Assembly (NCBI GenBank): GCA_041397765.1
Contig: JAWKWA010000020.1
Span: forward strand, 9,698-73,697
Direction: 5' to 3'
Source: JAWKWA01 sp041397765
Lineage (GTDB): Bacteria > Pseudomonadota > Alphaproteobacteria > Rhizobiales > Hyphomicrobiaceae
DNA length: 64,000 nt
A model generated the notes under the pieces. The model was not told the origin of the DNA. It did not search any database and worked only from the letters and a program-made list of their open reading frames with translations. How positions within the stretch are numbered: position 1 is the stretch's first letter; each line of letters starts with the position of its first letter. The position numbers were made by a program, and so were the translations under genes. Positions 46,656 through 55,418 of this stretch are shown here, one piece after another.

Positions 46656-47285
46656 TCAGTTGAACTGCACCTTCGGCGCCTTCTGCTCGTCCTCGGGGAT
46701 GGAGAAGGTCGCCATCTCCTTCGCCTCCGGATAGAGCAGCGACCGCCACCAGCGGCCGGGAATGGTCTTCAGCTCGGTATTGTAGACCTGCACCGCCTGG
46801 ATGTAGTCGCGCCGCGCGATGGCGATACGGTTCTCGGTGCCCTCGATCTGCGACTGGAGCTGCAGGAAGTTCTGGCTCGACTTGAGGTCGGGATAGGCCT
46901 CGACCACGGCGAGCAGCCTGGCGAGCGCGCCCGAGAGTTGCTGCTGGTTTTCCAGGAACGCCTTCATGGCCTCCGGGTTCGACACGATGTCGGCCGGAAT
47001 CTGCATCTGCGTCGCCTTGGCCCGCGCCTCGACCACCTCCGTCAGCACGGTGCGCTCCTGCTGGGCATAACCCTTCACCGCATTGACGAGATTGTCGATG
47101 AGGTCGGCCCGGCGCTTGTACTGGCTGAGCACCTCGGCCCAGGCCGCCTTCGCCTGCTCCTCGAAGGTCGGGATGTTGTTGACGCCGCAGCCCGACAATG
47201 CGAGCGCCGTGACCATCACCGTCATGGCCGCAACGACCGAGCGGAGATTGAGGCGGAGGATGCCAGCACCTGCACTGCGCGACAT
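46656..47285 (-). CDS. lemA: LemA family lipoprotein
   Basis: A 209-residue protein from ATG 47285 with AAGGAG upstream. The signal carries a lipobox, LALSGC, so it is probably a lipoprotein rather than the usual type II anchor. The LemA core is clear: AEVLSQYKRRADLIDNLVNA, ERTVLTEVVEARAKATQ, LARLLAVVEAYPDLKSSQNF, IEGTENRIAIARRDYIQAVQ and YNTELKTIPG. LemA proteins are long helical bundles of unknown function, often next to TPM/YgcG genes, as here. Confidence 0.92.
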   Translation of the reverse strand: MSRSAGAGILRLNLRSVVAAMTVMVTALALSGCGVNNIPTFEEQAKAAWAEVLSQYKRRADLIDNLVNAVKGYAQQERTVLTEVVEARAKATQMQIPADIVSNPEAMKAFLENQQQLSGALARLLAVVEAYPDLKSSQNFLQLQSQIEGTENRIAIARRDYIQAVQVYNTELKTIPGRWWRSLLYPEAKEMATFSIPEDEQKAPKVQFN

Positions 47286-47571
47286 CGGCTGCTCCTTGCA
47301 CGAGACATGCGACCGGGCAGGGCGCCCGCTCTCCCTGGAACCGGGGTGTATTTGCAGTGGCCCCATTTCGCAAGCCCCGCTCGACAGGCCGCTGGAGTGT
47401 GCCCCACTGCCGGCGCGCTAGCCGGGCGGCCCGGCCGACTGTGACTCCATTGCAGCATCGCCGGGAAATCGGCAGGACCTCGCCGCCGATGCTCTGAGGA
47501 ACACCCTGGAACCTGAGCTAGACTATCGCGAACGGCGAATCAGGCGGCCGAGCCTTGACGGGAGATCCACC

Positions 47572-48078
47572 ATGCGTCCTGCCCTCTTTGCCTGGGCCAT
47601 GCTCGTACTGGCGGCATTTCTCGTCGCCGGCACGCCAGCAAAGGCCGGCATCCTCGAGATCTTCGACGACGAGGTGACGCGCGAGCGCTATTGCGACATC
47701 GAGCCCTGCTGGGGCCACAACAGGCACCAGTGGCAGAGCTCGTGGTATCGCGACCGCTATCTGCGCTACCACACCGTCAAGGAGCCGGCTCAGTACGAAT
47801 GGCGGGTGAAGCGCGTGATGGTCGCGCCGCCGCTGGTGGTCCTGAAGGAGCGTCCCGGCACCTATGACTGGATCGGCGGCCGCCACGTCCTCGTCGCGAC
47901 CGACAAGGAGACGGTGACCCTCGAGGGGCCGGAATACGAGGATCTGGAGACGCCGGTGCTCGTCCGTCCGGCAAGGTACAAGGTCTATCGCGACCGGCCT
48001 TACCGCGCCTACTATCACCGCCGCATCGCGGTGCCCGAGTACGAATGCAGCTTCGGCGCCCGCGCCGGTCACTGCTGA
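47572..48078 (+). CDS. Secreted hypothetical protein, Tyr/Arg-rich
   Basis: A 168-residue protein with a clear signal peptide (FAWAMLVLAAFLVAGTPAKA). The mature chain is rich in Arg, Tyr and His (RDRYLRYHTV, RYKVYRDRPYRAYYHRR) and holds four Cys (YCDIEPCWG, ECSFG, GHC), probably forming disulfides. No family recognised; it resembles small envelope proteins of Rhizobiales. It converges with sdhA, 255 bases away. Confidence 0.7.
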   Translation: MRPALFAWAMLVLAAFLVAGTPAKAGILEIFDDEVTRERYCDIEPCWGHNRHQWQSSWYRDRYLRYHTVKEPAQYEWRVKRVMVAPPLVVLKERPGTYDWIGGRHVLVATDKETVTLEGPEYEDLETPVLVRPARYKVYRDRPYRAYYHRRIAVPEYECSFGARAGHC

Positions 48079-48333
48079 GGCGGGCGGCGGGACGCGCCAG
48101 CTCGACTTGCAGACCCGGATCTGCACTGAAGTCGCAGGCCTGTTCCGGGGCGCCGCGATAGCGTGCTGAATGCCAATCCGGCGGCACCAAGAGCCGGAAC
48201 CGGCTTGGCGACGGTCCGGGAAGCCCGAGGCGGGTCGAAATCCCCTGGACCCGTCACCCTTCTCGATATCGACAGCGCCTGCCTTGACCGCAAGCGGCCT
48301 TGCCCCCGCCCGCGCCTCTCGCCGAGGCCCGCG

Positions 48334-50173
48334 TTAATAGACGCGCGCTTTCGGCTCGATATAGCTGACCTCGTTCGACATCGTGTAGGTGTGCACCGGC
48401 CGGTAGCCGAGCCGGACCGACTGCCGCGCGTCGTCCGCCCAGGCGAGCGTGTGCTTCATCCATTCGGCGTCGTCGCGGTTGGGGAAGTCCTCCCGCGCAT
48501 GCGCGCCGCGGCTCTCCTGGCGGTTGACCGCGCCCGTCACCGTGACCGCCGCCTGCGCGATCAGATTGTCGTATTCGAGCGTCTCGACGAGGTCGGAATT
48601 CCAGACCAGCGACCGGTCGGTGACGCCGATATCGGCCGTACCACCCCAGATCCGCGTGATCTCCTTGACGCCGTTCGCCAGCGTCTCGCCGGTGCGGAAC
48701 ACCGCGGCGTCGGCCTGCATGGTCCGCTGCATCTCGAGACGGAGCTCCGCCGTCGGTGTGCTCCCGCTCGCATTGCGGAAGCGGTCGAGCCGCGACAGCG
48801 CCAATTCGCCCGCATCCTTGGGCAGCGCCGGCAGCGGTGCCCCCGCTTTCACGGTCTCGGCGGCCCTGAGGCCCGCCGCCCGTCCGAACACGACGAGGTC
48901 GATCAGCGAGTTCGAGCCGAGCCGGTTGGCGCCGTGCACCGACACGCAGGCCGCCTCGCCGATCGCCATCAGCCCTGGCACCGTGCGGTCCGGATCGCCG
49001 GGATCGCCGGCCATGACCTCGCCCCAGTAGTTGGTCGGTATGCCGCCCATATTGTAGTGGACCGTCGGCAGCACCGGGATCGGCTGTCGCGTCACGTCGA
49101 CACCGGCGAAGATCCGCGCCGACTCGGTGATGCCGGGCAGTCGCTCGTGGATGATCTTCGGATCGAGATGGTCGAGATGCAGGAAGATGTGGTCGCGGTT
49201 CTTGCCGACGCCACGCTCCCTCGCGGATCTCGACGGTCATCGAGCGCGAGACGACATCGCGCGAGGCGAGATCCTTGGCGTGCGGCGCATAGCGCTCCAT
49301 GAAGCGTTCGCCATTGGCATTGGTGAGATAGCCGCCCTCGCCGCGCACACCCTCGGTGATGAGCACGCCGGCGCCATAGATGCCCGTCGGGTGGAACTGC
49401 ACGAACTCCATGTCCTGGAGCGGCAGCCCGGCTCTCAGCACCATGGCATTGCCGTCGCCCGTGCAGGTATGCGCCGAGGTGCACGAGAAATAGGCCCGGC
49501 CGTAGCCGCCGGTGGCGATGATCGTGGTATGGGCGCGGAAACGGTGCAGCGTGCCGTCGTCGAGCTTCAGCGCGATGACGCCACGGCAGGCGCCCTTGTC
49601 GTCCATGATGAGGTCGATGGCGAAATACTCGACGAAGAACTCCGCCGAATAGCGCAGCGACTGGCCATAAAGGGTGTGCAGCATGGCATGGCCGGTCCGG
49701 TCGGCGGCCGCGCATGTGCGCTGGGCGGGCGGACCCTCGCCATACTGGGTCGTCATGCCGCCGAACGGGCGCTGGTAGATGCGCCCGTCGTCGGTCCGGC
49801 TGAACGGCACACCGAAATGCTCCAGCTCGTAGACCGCCTGCGGAGCATGCCGGCACAGATATTCGATCGCGTCCTGGTCGCCGAGCCAGTCCGACCCCTT
49901 CACGGTGTCGTACATGTGCCAGCGCCAGTCGTCGGGTCCCATATTGCCGAGGGCGGCGGCAACGCCTCCCTGGGCCGCCACCGTATGCGAGCGCGTCGGG
50001 AACACTTTGGTGACGCAGGCCGTTCTGAGGCCAGCCTGGCTTGCCCCGAGCGTCGCCCTGAGGCCCGCACCACCGGCGCCGATGACCACCACGTCGAAGT
50101 CGTGGTCGTGAAGCTGATAGGCCCGGCCGTTGACGGCGGGAGAGGCGGATGTCGAGGTCTTTTCGGCTGCCAT
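48334..50173 (-). pseudogene. sdhA: Succinate dehydrogenase flavoprotein subunit, one-base frameshift
   Basis: SdhA oxidises succinate to fumarate in complex II. The N-terminal FAD motif is FDVVVIGAGGAGLRATLGAS, followed by TRSHTVAAQGGVAAALGNM with the FAD-linked His, and HPTGIYGAGVLITEGVRGEGG with active-site residues. At about 49216 an extra base follows the codons for EIREG. The frame resumes as RDHIFLHLDHLDPKIIHERL and ends with EWMKHTLAW and YTMSNEVSYIEPKARVY. The total length, about 613, is normal for SdhA. A sequencing error is the first explanation. It lies four bases after sdhD. No sdhB follows, which is unusual. Confidence 0.88.
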
Positions 50174-50177
50174 GATC

Positions 50178-50549
50178 TCAAAGCCCGAGGCTGAGCCTGG
50201 CGAGCGCCCACAGGCTCGCCACGACGATGAATGCGAAGAACGCCCAGTTGAGCAGCGAGAGCAGGGTCTGGAGCCCGCCGCGGAAATAATCGATGATGAT
50301 CTCGTGCATGCCGATACGCATATGCGCGGCGCCGGCGATCACCAGCAGGCCCATCAGCAGCGCGACCGGAATATGGCCGAGCGCCGTCGCGGCCGTCTGC
50401 TGGTCCTCGCCCGTCAGCACCGCCACCATGGCGACGAGCAGGATGGTCAGGGGAATGAGGATGACGGCGGTCATGCGCTGCAGGCGGAAGTGACGGGCGC
50501 CCTCGCGGCTCACCGGCCGTTGACGGCCATGCGCCTTGGTCTCGGCCAT
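50178..50549 (-). CDS. sdhD: Succinate dehydrogenase membrane anchor subunit SdhD
   Basis: A 123-residue membrane subunit of complex II. Three hydrophobic helices are visible (MTAVILIPLTILLVAMVAVL, HIPVALLMGLLVIAGAAHMR, LLSLLNWAFFAFIVVASLWA). The motif AHMRIGMHEIIIDYF has the haem-b His and the quinone-site Asp-Tyr typical of SdhD. It begins one base after the sdhC stop and ends four bases before sdhA. Confidence 0.92.
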   Translation of the reverse strand: MAETKAHGRQRPVSREGARHFRLQRMTAVILIPLTILLVAMVAVLTGEDQQTAATALGHIPVALLMGLLVIAGAAHMRIGMHEIIIDYFRGGLQTLLSLLNWAFFAFIVVASLWALARLSLGL

Positions 50550-50550
50550 G

Positions 50551-50958
50551 TCAGAATGCTCCCTTGTACCAGTAGGCGCCGATCCAGATGGCGGCGGTCA
50601 GCACCACCGAGAGGATCGCCGAGATCCAGCACAGCCGGTCGGCCGACTTGATGTCGAGCTGGGCGCCGGTGTCCCAGATGAGATGCCGGACGCCGCCGAG
50701 CATATGATTGACGAGCGCCCAGGTGAAGCCGAGAAGGACCAGCCTGCCGAGCCACGAACCGGTGATGCCACTGACATAGTTGTAATAATCCGGACCCGAT
50801 GCCACGGCGACGAGCCACCAGGCGAGCAGCAGCGACCCGAGCGTCAGCGCCATTCCGGTGATACGGTGCAGGATCGACATCACCATGTTGATCCTGCGGC
50901 GATAGATCTGCAGATGCGGCGACAGTGGTCGCTCGATCATGCGCGAGGCATCGGCCAT
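50551..50958 (-). CDS. sdhC: Succinate dehydrogenase cytochrome b556 subunit SdhC
   Basis: A 135-residue subunit. The ATG at 50958 has GGAGG nine bases upstream. The family signature RPLSPHLQIYRRRINMVMSI and LHRITGMAL hold the quinone-binding Ser/Arg, and HMLGGVRHLIWDTG the haem ligand His. Three hydrophobic helices follow the usual spacing. It is the first gene of sdhC-sdhD-sdhA and is divergent from the MoeB gene, 148 bases apart, so this gap carries two promoters. Confidence 0.93.
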   Translation of the reverse strand: MADASRMIERPLSPHLQIYRRRINMVMSILHRITGMALTLGSLLLAWWLVAVASGPDYYNYVSGITGSWLGRLVLLGFTWALVNHMLGGVRHLIWDTGAQLDIKSADRLCWISAILSVVLTAAIWIGAYWYKGAF

Positions 50959-51106
50959 CGATCGGGTCCTCCGGGGACTTTCAGCCCCCCTTGCGGTCGG
51001 AAACAGGTTTGAGCTTCTATCCCGCCGGAACGGGGTCAGCAATGGGCCGAACGGCGCATCCGACCGGCCCGCCGTCCACGCGATGGCCAGCATCCGGGAG
51101 CACGCC

Positions 51107-51976
51107 ATGGCCGAGAAGCCCAACGTCACGATCGGTCGCGAGGAGATCGCCCGCTACAAGCGCCACCTCGTTCTGCACGATGTCGGGGGGCCTGGCCAGC
51201 AGCGCCTGAAGGCCGCCTCTGTCCTCGTCGTCGGCGCCGGTGGGCTCGGCTCGCCTGTCGTCATGTATCTGGCGGCGGCTGGCGTCGGGCGCATCGGCAT
51301 CATCGACTTCGACCGCGTCTCCCTCGACAATCTGCAGCGTCAGGTAATCCACCGCACCGAGGATGTCGGCCGCCCGAAGGTCGAAAGCGCCGCCGACGCC
51401 GTTGCCCGCATCAACCCCCATGTCGCGGTCGAGGCGATCGACGACCGCCTCGATGCCGACAATGCCCTCTCGATCGTCTCGCGCTTCGACATCGTCGCCG
51501 ACGGCTCCGATAATTTCGCCACCCGCTATCTCGTCAACGACGCCTGTTTCTTCGCGAAGCGGCCCCTGGTTTTCGCCGCGCTCGGGCCGTTCGACGGCTA
51601 TCTCTCCACCTTCAAGTCCTATGAGAGGGATGGCGACGGGCTGCCGCTGCCCTCCTATCGCTGCATCTTCCCCGAGGCGCCGCCGCCCGGAACGGTGCCA
51701 AATTGCGCCGAAGTCGGCATTCTGGGCGCCATCGCCGGGGTGATCGGGACGTTGCAGGCGACCGAGGTGCTGAAGGAGCTTCTGGGGATCGGAGAGAGCC
51801 TCGCCGGGCGCCTTCTCGTCTATGACGCGCGGGCGGCGAGCTTCGACATGCTGCGGATCGGCTACGATCCCGACAATCCCCTGACCGGCCGCGATCCGAC
51901 CATTCGCGACCTCTCTGTCCATGCGCGGGGCGACACCACCTGCGCTCCGAACGGGGCTGGCCCGGGCGGCGAGTGA
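51107..51976 (+). CDS. moeB: MoeB/ThiF-family adenylyltransferase
   Basis: A 289-residue E1-like enzyme that adenylates the C-terminal Gly of a ubiquitin-like sulfur carrier (MoaD or ThiS). The ATG at 51107 has GGGAG six bases upstream. Visible motifs: RYKRHLVLHDVGGPGQQRL, VVGAGGLGSPVVMYLAAAGV, DFDRVSLDNLQRQVIHR with the catalytic Arg region, and VADGSDNFATRYLVND. The usual zinc site is altered: the first CxxC reads PSYRC, with Ser in place of the first Cys, and the second region reads DPDNPLTG without the Cys pair. It may therefore be a zinc-free variant. The TGA also begins repeat copy C. Confidence 0.85.
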   Translation: MAEKPNVTIGREEIARYKRHLVLHDVGGPGQQRLKAASVLVVGAGGLGSPVVMYLAAAGVGRIGIIDFDRVSLDNLQRQVIHRTEDVGRPKVESAADAVARINPHVAVEAIDDRLDADNALSIVSRFDIVADGSDNFATRYLVNDACFFAKRPLVFAALGPFDGYLSTFKSYERDGDGLPLPSYRCIFPEAPPPGTVPNCAEVGILGAIAGVIGTLQATEVLKELLGIGESLAGRLLVYDARAASFDMLRIGYDPDNPLTGRDPTIRDLSVHARGDTTCAPNGAGPGGE

Positions 51977-52004
51977 TACCAGCGAGCGAAAGTCCTGACT
52001 TTCG
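51974..52004 (+). repeat. 3'-end dispersed repeat, copy C
   Basis: It starts TGATACCAGCGAGCGAAAG, where TGA is the moeB stop codon, and ends with a perfect inverted pair CGAAAGTC/GACTTTCG (51987-52004, two-base centre). Copy D at 15954-15985 is a near match. Confidence 0.5.
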
Positions 52005-52667
52005 GGCATGGGCCGGCTGCAGCGGCTGGCCCATTCGGGCCGGACAGGATGCGGTGTCACCGCCAGGCGCGGGCGGCTCGTCCAATGTCGACGGTATCGG
52101 CCGATCGCCGACAGAGCTTCGCCGGCCCGCTACCAGATCATGAGAGTTATAGTATCCCCGCCAAGCGCCGCGACGACCCAGGCGAGCCAGCTTTCCGCTG
52201 GTAGCGGAACCCCGCTGGCGTCCCGAAAGCTTGCCGCCGCACTTGACGGCGTCCCACGGCGCCCCTCGCCGGCTGCCGGATTTGATTGAACCATCATTCA
52301 GTTGCATTCGCTGGTTTCAAGCACTTCCGAAGAAGCTGTTATCTTCATCTGTAGGCCGAGCGTTAATCGCGTCACGAACACTTTACAAAATCCGGCTTGC
52401 ATTGTGGTCCCGAATGCTTCATATGAGTGGGCCTACGGGCGGCCTATCGGACCCGGCGGAGACAGGTATCCGCGTTCGCAGACTATTGAGAGCATCCCGC
52501 AGTTGATTACGCATCAGGCGCCCAGCGGCGGCGCAACGCTCGATAGCCAGAAGCAGCACGCGGCGAACTCAACTTCCCCGAAATCTGGATGACTGCCTTG
52601 TGCGCCCCGGCCCTTAGGGAACCGGGGCTTTCGTTGTTGTTGATATGGGGAAGGAGCTAGGAATCCC
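51977..52667. other. Non-coding stretch of 691 bases before the cold-shock gene
   Basis: It holds the rest of repeat copy C at its left end, a less GC-rich patch at about 52280-52480 and a GC hairpin at 52604-52628. The patch has a possible short frame of about 96 residues at 52302-52592, but it lacks a ribosome site and any family likeness. The right half is probably the promoter and long leader of the cold-shock gene. Confidence 0.45.
52604..52628 (+). terminator. GC hairpin upstream of the cold-shock gene
   Basis: GCCCCGG and CCGGGGC (7-base perfect arms, 11-base loop) are followed by TTTCGTTGTTGTTG, a moderately T-rich tail, about 40 bases before the ATG. It could end a transcript arriving from the left or act as an attenuator in the cold-shock leader. 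Confidence 0.4.
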
Positions 52668-52880
52668 ATGCGGCAGACCGGAACGGTCAAGTTCTTCAAT
52701 ACCACCAAGGGCTACGGCTTTATCACGCCCGATGGCGCGTCGAAGGACGTGTTCGTCCACATCACCGCCGTCGAGCGGTCGGGCATCACCAACCTCGCCG
52801 AGGGGATGCGCGTCTCCTTCGAGACGCAGCCCGATCCGCGCGGCAAGGGCGACAAGGCTGTCAATCTCCAGCCGGCCTGA
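52668..52880 (+). CDS. Cold-shock domain protein (CspA family)
   Basis: A 70-residue single-domain RNA chaperone. RNP1-type KGYGFI and RNP2-type DVFVHI are intact, within the usual five-strand fold (TGTVKFFNTTKGYGFITPDG). AAGGAG lies in the leader. The long 5' region and hairpin suggest post-transcriptional control, common for Csp genes, though cold induction cannot be inferred for this copy. Confidence 0.94.
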   Translation: MRQTGTVKFFNTTKGYGFITPDGASKDVFVHITAVERSGITNLAEGMRVSFETQPDPRGKGDKAVNLQPA

Positions 52881-53340
52881 CCTTCGGCGCGGCGACGGCA
52901 GATGCTGATCGCCACCGAATGATGCGTAGGAACGAGAACCCGAGGAGACCCGCCCCCGTCGACCAACCGGGGCGGGGCTTCTCGGGTTCTGACGTCGAGA
53001 CACCCGGGACGGTGGGGATCGCGGCGCCGACCTTCCGGCTCGCGGGCCTGCCGCGCGGCACTATCGACGCTCGTGGCCGGGCCTCGCCATTGCGGCCGGC
53101 ACGGCATTCTGCGGCTCTGGTCACCGGGCACGGTTGGCCCGGTGACCGCAATCCCGGCGCCGGCCGGGCCGGAAAGCGGCGCCCGTCCGCCAACCGCCAC
53201 CACCCGGACCATGCGGGCGAGCATCGCCCCGCGAACATGGCCGCATCGAGTATGCCCGCATGCGGCAGAGCTTCGGGCGCGGGCCGCCATCCTGATCGAG
53301 AGGGCATCGGCGCCGCCCCACCCGACCCAGCGGACACCAC
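52881..53340. other. Intergenic region of 460 bases between Csp and folC
   Basis: It contains the strong hairpin at 52936-52989 and otherwise GC-rich sequence with no gene I can support. In many alphaproteobacteria accD lies before folC; it is not here. Confidence 0.45.
52936..52989 (+). terminator. Long two-part hairpin after the cold-shock gene
   Basis: Outer arms GAACCCGAG (52936-52944) and CTCGGGTTC (52981-52989) enclose inner arms CCGCCCC/GGGGCGG. This is a very stable stem about 55 bases after the csp stop. No T-run follows, so it may be a Rho-assisted or 3'-stabilising structure. Confidence 0.6.
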
Positions 53341-54702
53341 ATGAACGAGACCGCGCCGCTGATCGCGGCCCTGCGCCAGCTCCATAGCCGCCAGATCGAT
53401 CTGTCGCTCGATCGGCTTCCCCGTCTTCTGGCCGCCCTCGGTCACCCCGAGCAGCATCTCCCCCCGACGATCCATGTCGCCGGCACCAACGGCAAGGGCT
53501 CGGTCGTCGCCCTGCTGAAGGCGATGCTCGAGGCCGGCGGCACGCGCGTCGCCGCCTATACCTCTCCCCCGCTGCTCGACCTCGGCGATGCCATCACCGT
53601 GCCCGTGGTCTCACCCCAGCCGAGCCCGGCCGCGAGTGCTCCCGTGTCCGCGACCGAGCTCGCCGCCTGCCTCCGCCAGGTGCTCGAGGCCAATGCCGGC
53701 GCACCGCTCACCTCCTTCGAGGGCGAGACGGCGGCCGCCTTCCTCGCCATCTCCCGCTCGGGGGCCGAGGCCGCGATCATCGAGGCGGGCATGGGCGGCC
53801 TCGACGACGCCACCAATCTCATCGCTCCGCCCGCCGCCGCGATCATCACGCCGATCGGTCTCGACCATCTCGAGTTCCTGGGCCCGACACTCGCCGACAT
53901 CGCCCGGCACAAGGCCGGCATCATCAAGGATGGCGTGCCGGTCTTCTCCGCCCGTCAGGACGAGGAGGCGGAAGCCACCATCGAGACGGCGGCCCGCATC
54001 CGCCGTGCACCGCTGGCCCGTGCCGGCCGCGATTTCGACGCCTTCGAGCAGCACGGCCGCATGGTCTATCTGGAGCATGCCGAGGATGTCGGCGGCCGTC
54101 TCCTCGACCTGCCGCTGCCGGCCCTGCGCGGCCGTCATCAGATCGACAATGCCGCCCTCGCCATCGCCGCGCTCTCGGCGCTCGGTCCGCGCGCACCCGA
54201 CGAGAAGGCGATCGCGGCGGGCCTCCAATCCGTGGCGCTGCCCGCCCGGCTCGACCGGCTTGGTCCGCGCGGCCTCGCCCGCGCCCTGCGTGCCGGCTCG
54301 GAGATCTGGATCGATGGCGGCCACAATCATGCCGCCGCGACCCGCATCGCCCACTACATGGCCGAGCTCGAGGAGCGCTCGACCAAGCCCCTCGCCATCG
54401 TCCTCGGCATGCTGCGCACCAAGGATCCGGCCGCCTTCCTCGAGCCCTTCCACGACCTTGCCGCCCTCGTCGTGGCGGTTCCGGTCGGCGATGTCTCGCG
54501 TGCCTATGCGCGTGCCTTCGAGCCGCGCCATCTCGCCGACATCGCCCGTGCCGCCGGCTTCGAGAGCGAGAGCGCGGCCGGTGTCGAGCAGGCGCTCCAG
54601 ATCGCCCGGCGGCTGTCCGGCGGCCCGGTCCGTGTGCTCGTCTGCGGCTCGTTCCATCTGGCCGGCGAGGTCATCGCCGCCGACCGCGCCGCCCGGGCGT
54701 GA
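53341..54702 (+). CDS. folC: Bifunctional folylpolyglutamate / dihydrofolate synthase
   Basis: A 453-residue Mur-ligase-like enzyme that adds Glu to dihydropteroate (forming dihydrofolate) and extends folate tails. The P-loop is HVAGTNGKGSVVALLKAMLE; then AYTSPPLLDL, EAGMGGLDDATNLI with the metal-binding Glu/Asp, IGLDHLEFLGPTL, and GGHNHAAATRIA in the C-terminal domain. Length and motifs are normal. It converges with trxA, and a strong terminator lies between. The folC-trxA-addA-addB order is common in Rhizobiales. Confidence 0.95.
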   Translation: MNETAPLIAALRQLHSRQIDLSLDRLPRLLAALGHPEQHLPPTIHVAGTNGKGSVVALLKAMLEAGGTRVAAYTSPPLLDLGDAITVPVVSPQPSPAASAPVSATELAACLRQVLEANAGAPLTSFEGETAAAFLAISRSGAEAAIIEAGMGGLDDATNLIAPPAAAIITPIGLDHLEFLGPTLADIARHKAGIIKDGVPVFSARQDEEAEATIETAARIRRAPLARAGRDFDAFEQHGRMVYLEHAEDVGGRLLDLPLPALRGRHQIDNAALAIAALSALGPRAPDEKAIAAGLQSVALPARLDRLGPRGLARALRAGSEIWIDGGHNHAAATRIAHYMAELEERSTKPLAIVLGMLRTKDPAAFLEPFHDLAALVVAVPVGDVSRAYARAFEPRHLADIARAAGFESESAAGVEQALQIARRLSGGPVRVLVCGSFHLAGEVIAADRAARA

Positions 54703-54759
54703 CGATCTTGCGGAGCCCCGGACCGGTCGTCTGACGCGGCCGCGATCGCCAGAAACGGC

Positions 54760-54788
54760 GAAGGCCCCGGCGCGTTGCCGGGGCCTTC
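54760..54788. terminator. Bidirectional terminator between folC and trxA
   Basis: Perfect 12-base arms (GAAGGCCCCGGC, loop GCGTT, GCCGGGGCCTTC), with A-rich sequence on the left and TTC at the right end of the arms. It sits between two convergent genes and can serve both. Confidence 0.85.
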
Positions 54789-54830
54789 ACACGAAATTCT
54801 GCCGTGAGGCGGCGCCGCTGCAAGGGCGGC

Positions 54831-55160
54831 TCAGGCGGCCTCGATCGTCCGCTTGATCCAGTCGGACAGGCGGCCTTTCGGCAGCGCGCCCTGTTGGGTG
54901 GCGACGACCTTGCCCTGATTGAAGATCATCAGCGTCGGGATGGCGCGGATGCCGAACTGGCTGGAGAGGCCAGGATTGTGATCGACATTGACCTTGGCGA
55001 TCTTGACCTTGCCGGCCATCTCCTCAGCGATCTCCTCGAGCGCCGGGCCGATCGCCTTGCACGGTCCGCACCATTCGGCCCAGAAGTCGACCACGACGGG
55101 GCCGGACGCGTTCTTGACCTCCGACTCGAAGTTCTTGTCTGTCACTGCAGAGGTGGGCAT
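54831..55160 (-). CDS. trxA: Thioredoxin
   Basis: A 109-residue thioredoxin. The active site WAEWCGPCKAIGPAL is intact, followed by the cis-Pro loop IRAIPTLMIF. The ATG at 55160 has AGGAG ten bases ahead. It reduces protein disulfides together with thioredoxin reductase. It is the last gene of the minus-strand addB-addA-trxA group, 258 bases after addA. Confidence 0.95.
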   Translation of the reverse strand: MPTSAVTDKNFESEVKNASGPVVVDFWAEWCGPCKAIGPALEEIAEEMAGKVKIAKVNVDHNPGLSSQFGIRAIPTLMIFNQGKVVATQQGALPKGRLSDWIKRTIEAA

Positions 55161-55418
55161 TTCGGATCGTCTCCTGTCTGTGCCCCGGTTCCGGTCGCCT
55201 ACGCGTTTGGCCTGGAACAAGAACACGTCTCGAAAGGCTCGGTGCCCGCGCCGACGCTTGCGGCCCGGACAACACCCTCCCGCCTGTCCGTCATGATCAG
55301 CGGCGAGAACGGCGCGAGGATCGTACAGAAACAAGGCGGGAAGCGGATTGAGGCCGCAAGGCTGCGAATCATGCCCGAGCCTGGCTCGCACGATAGGTAG
55401 GTACCCCCCGGTGGGGCG

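Noticed and set aside
52302..52592. Possible 96-residue gene before the cold-shock gene
   Set aside because: No ribosome site, no recognisable domain, and composition unlike the surrounding coding sequence.
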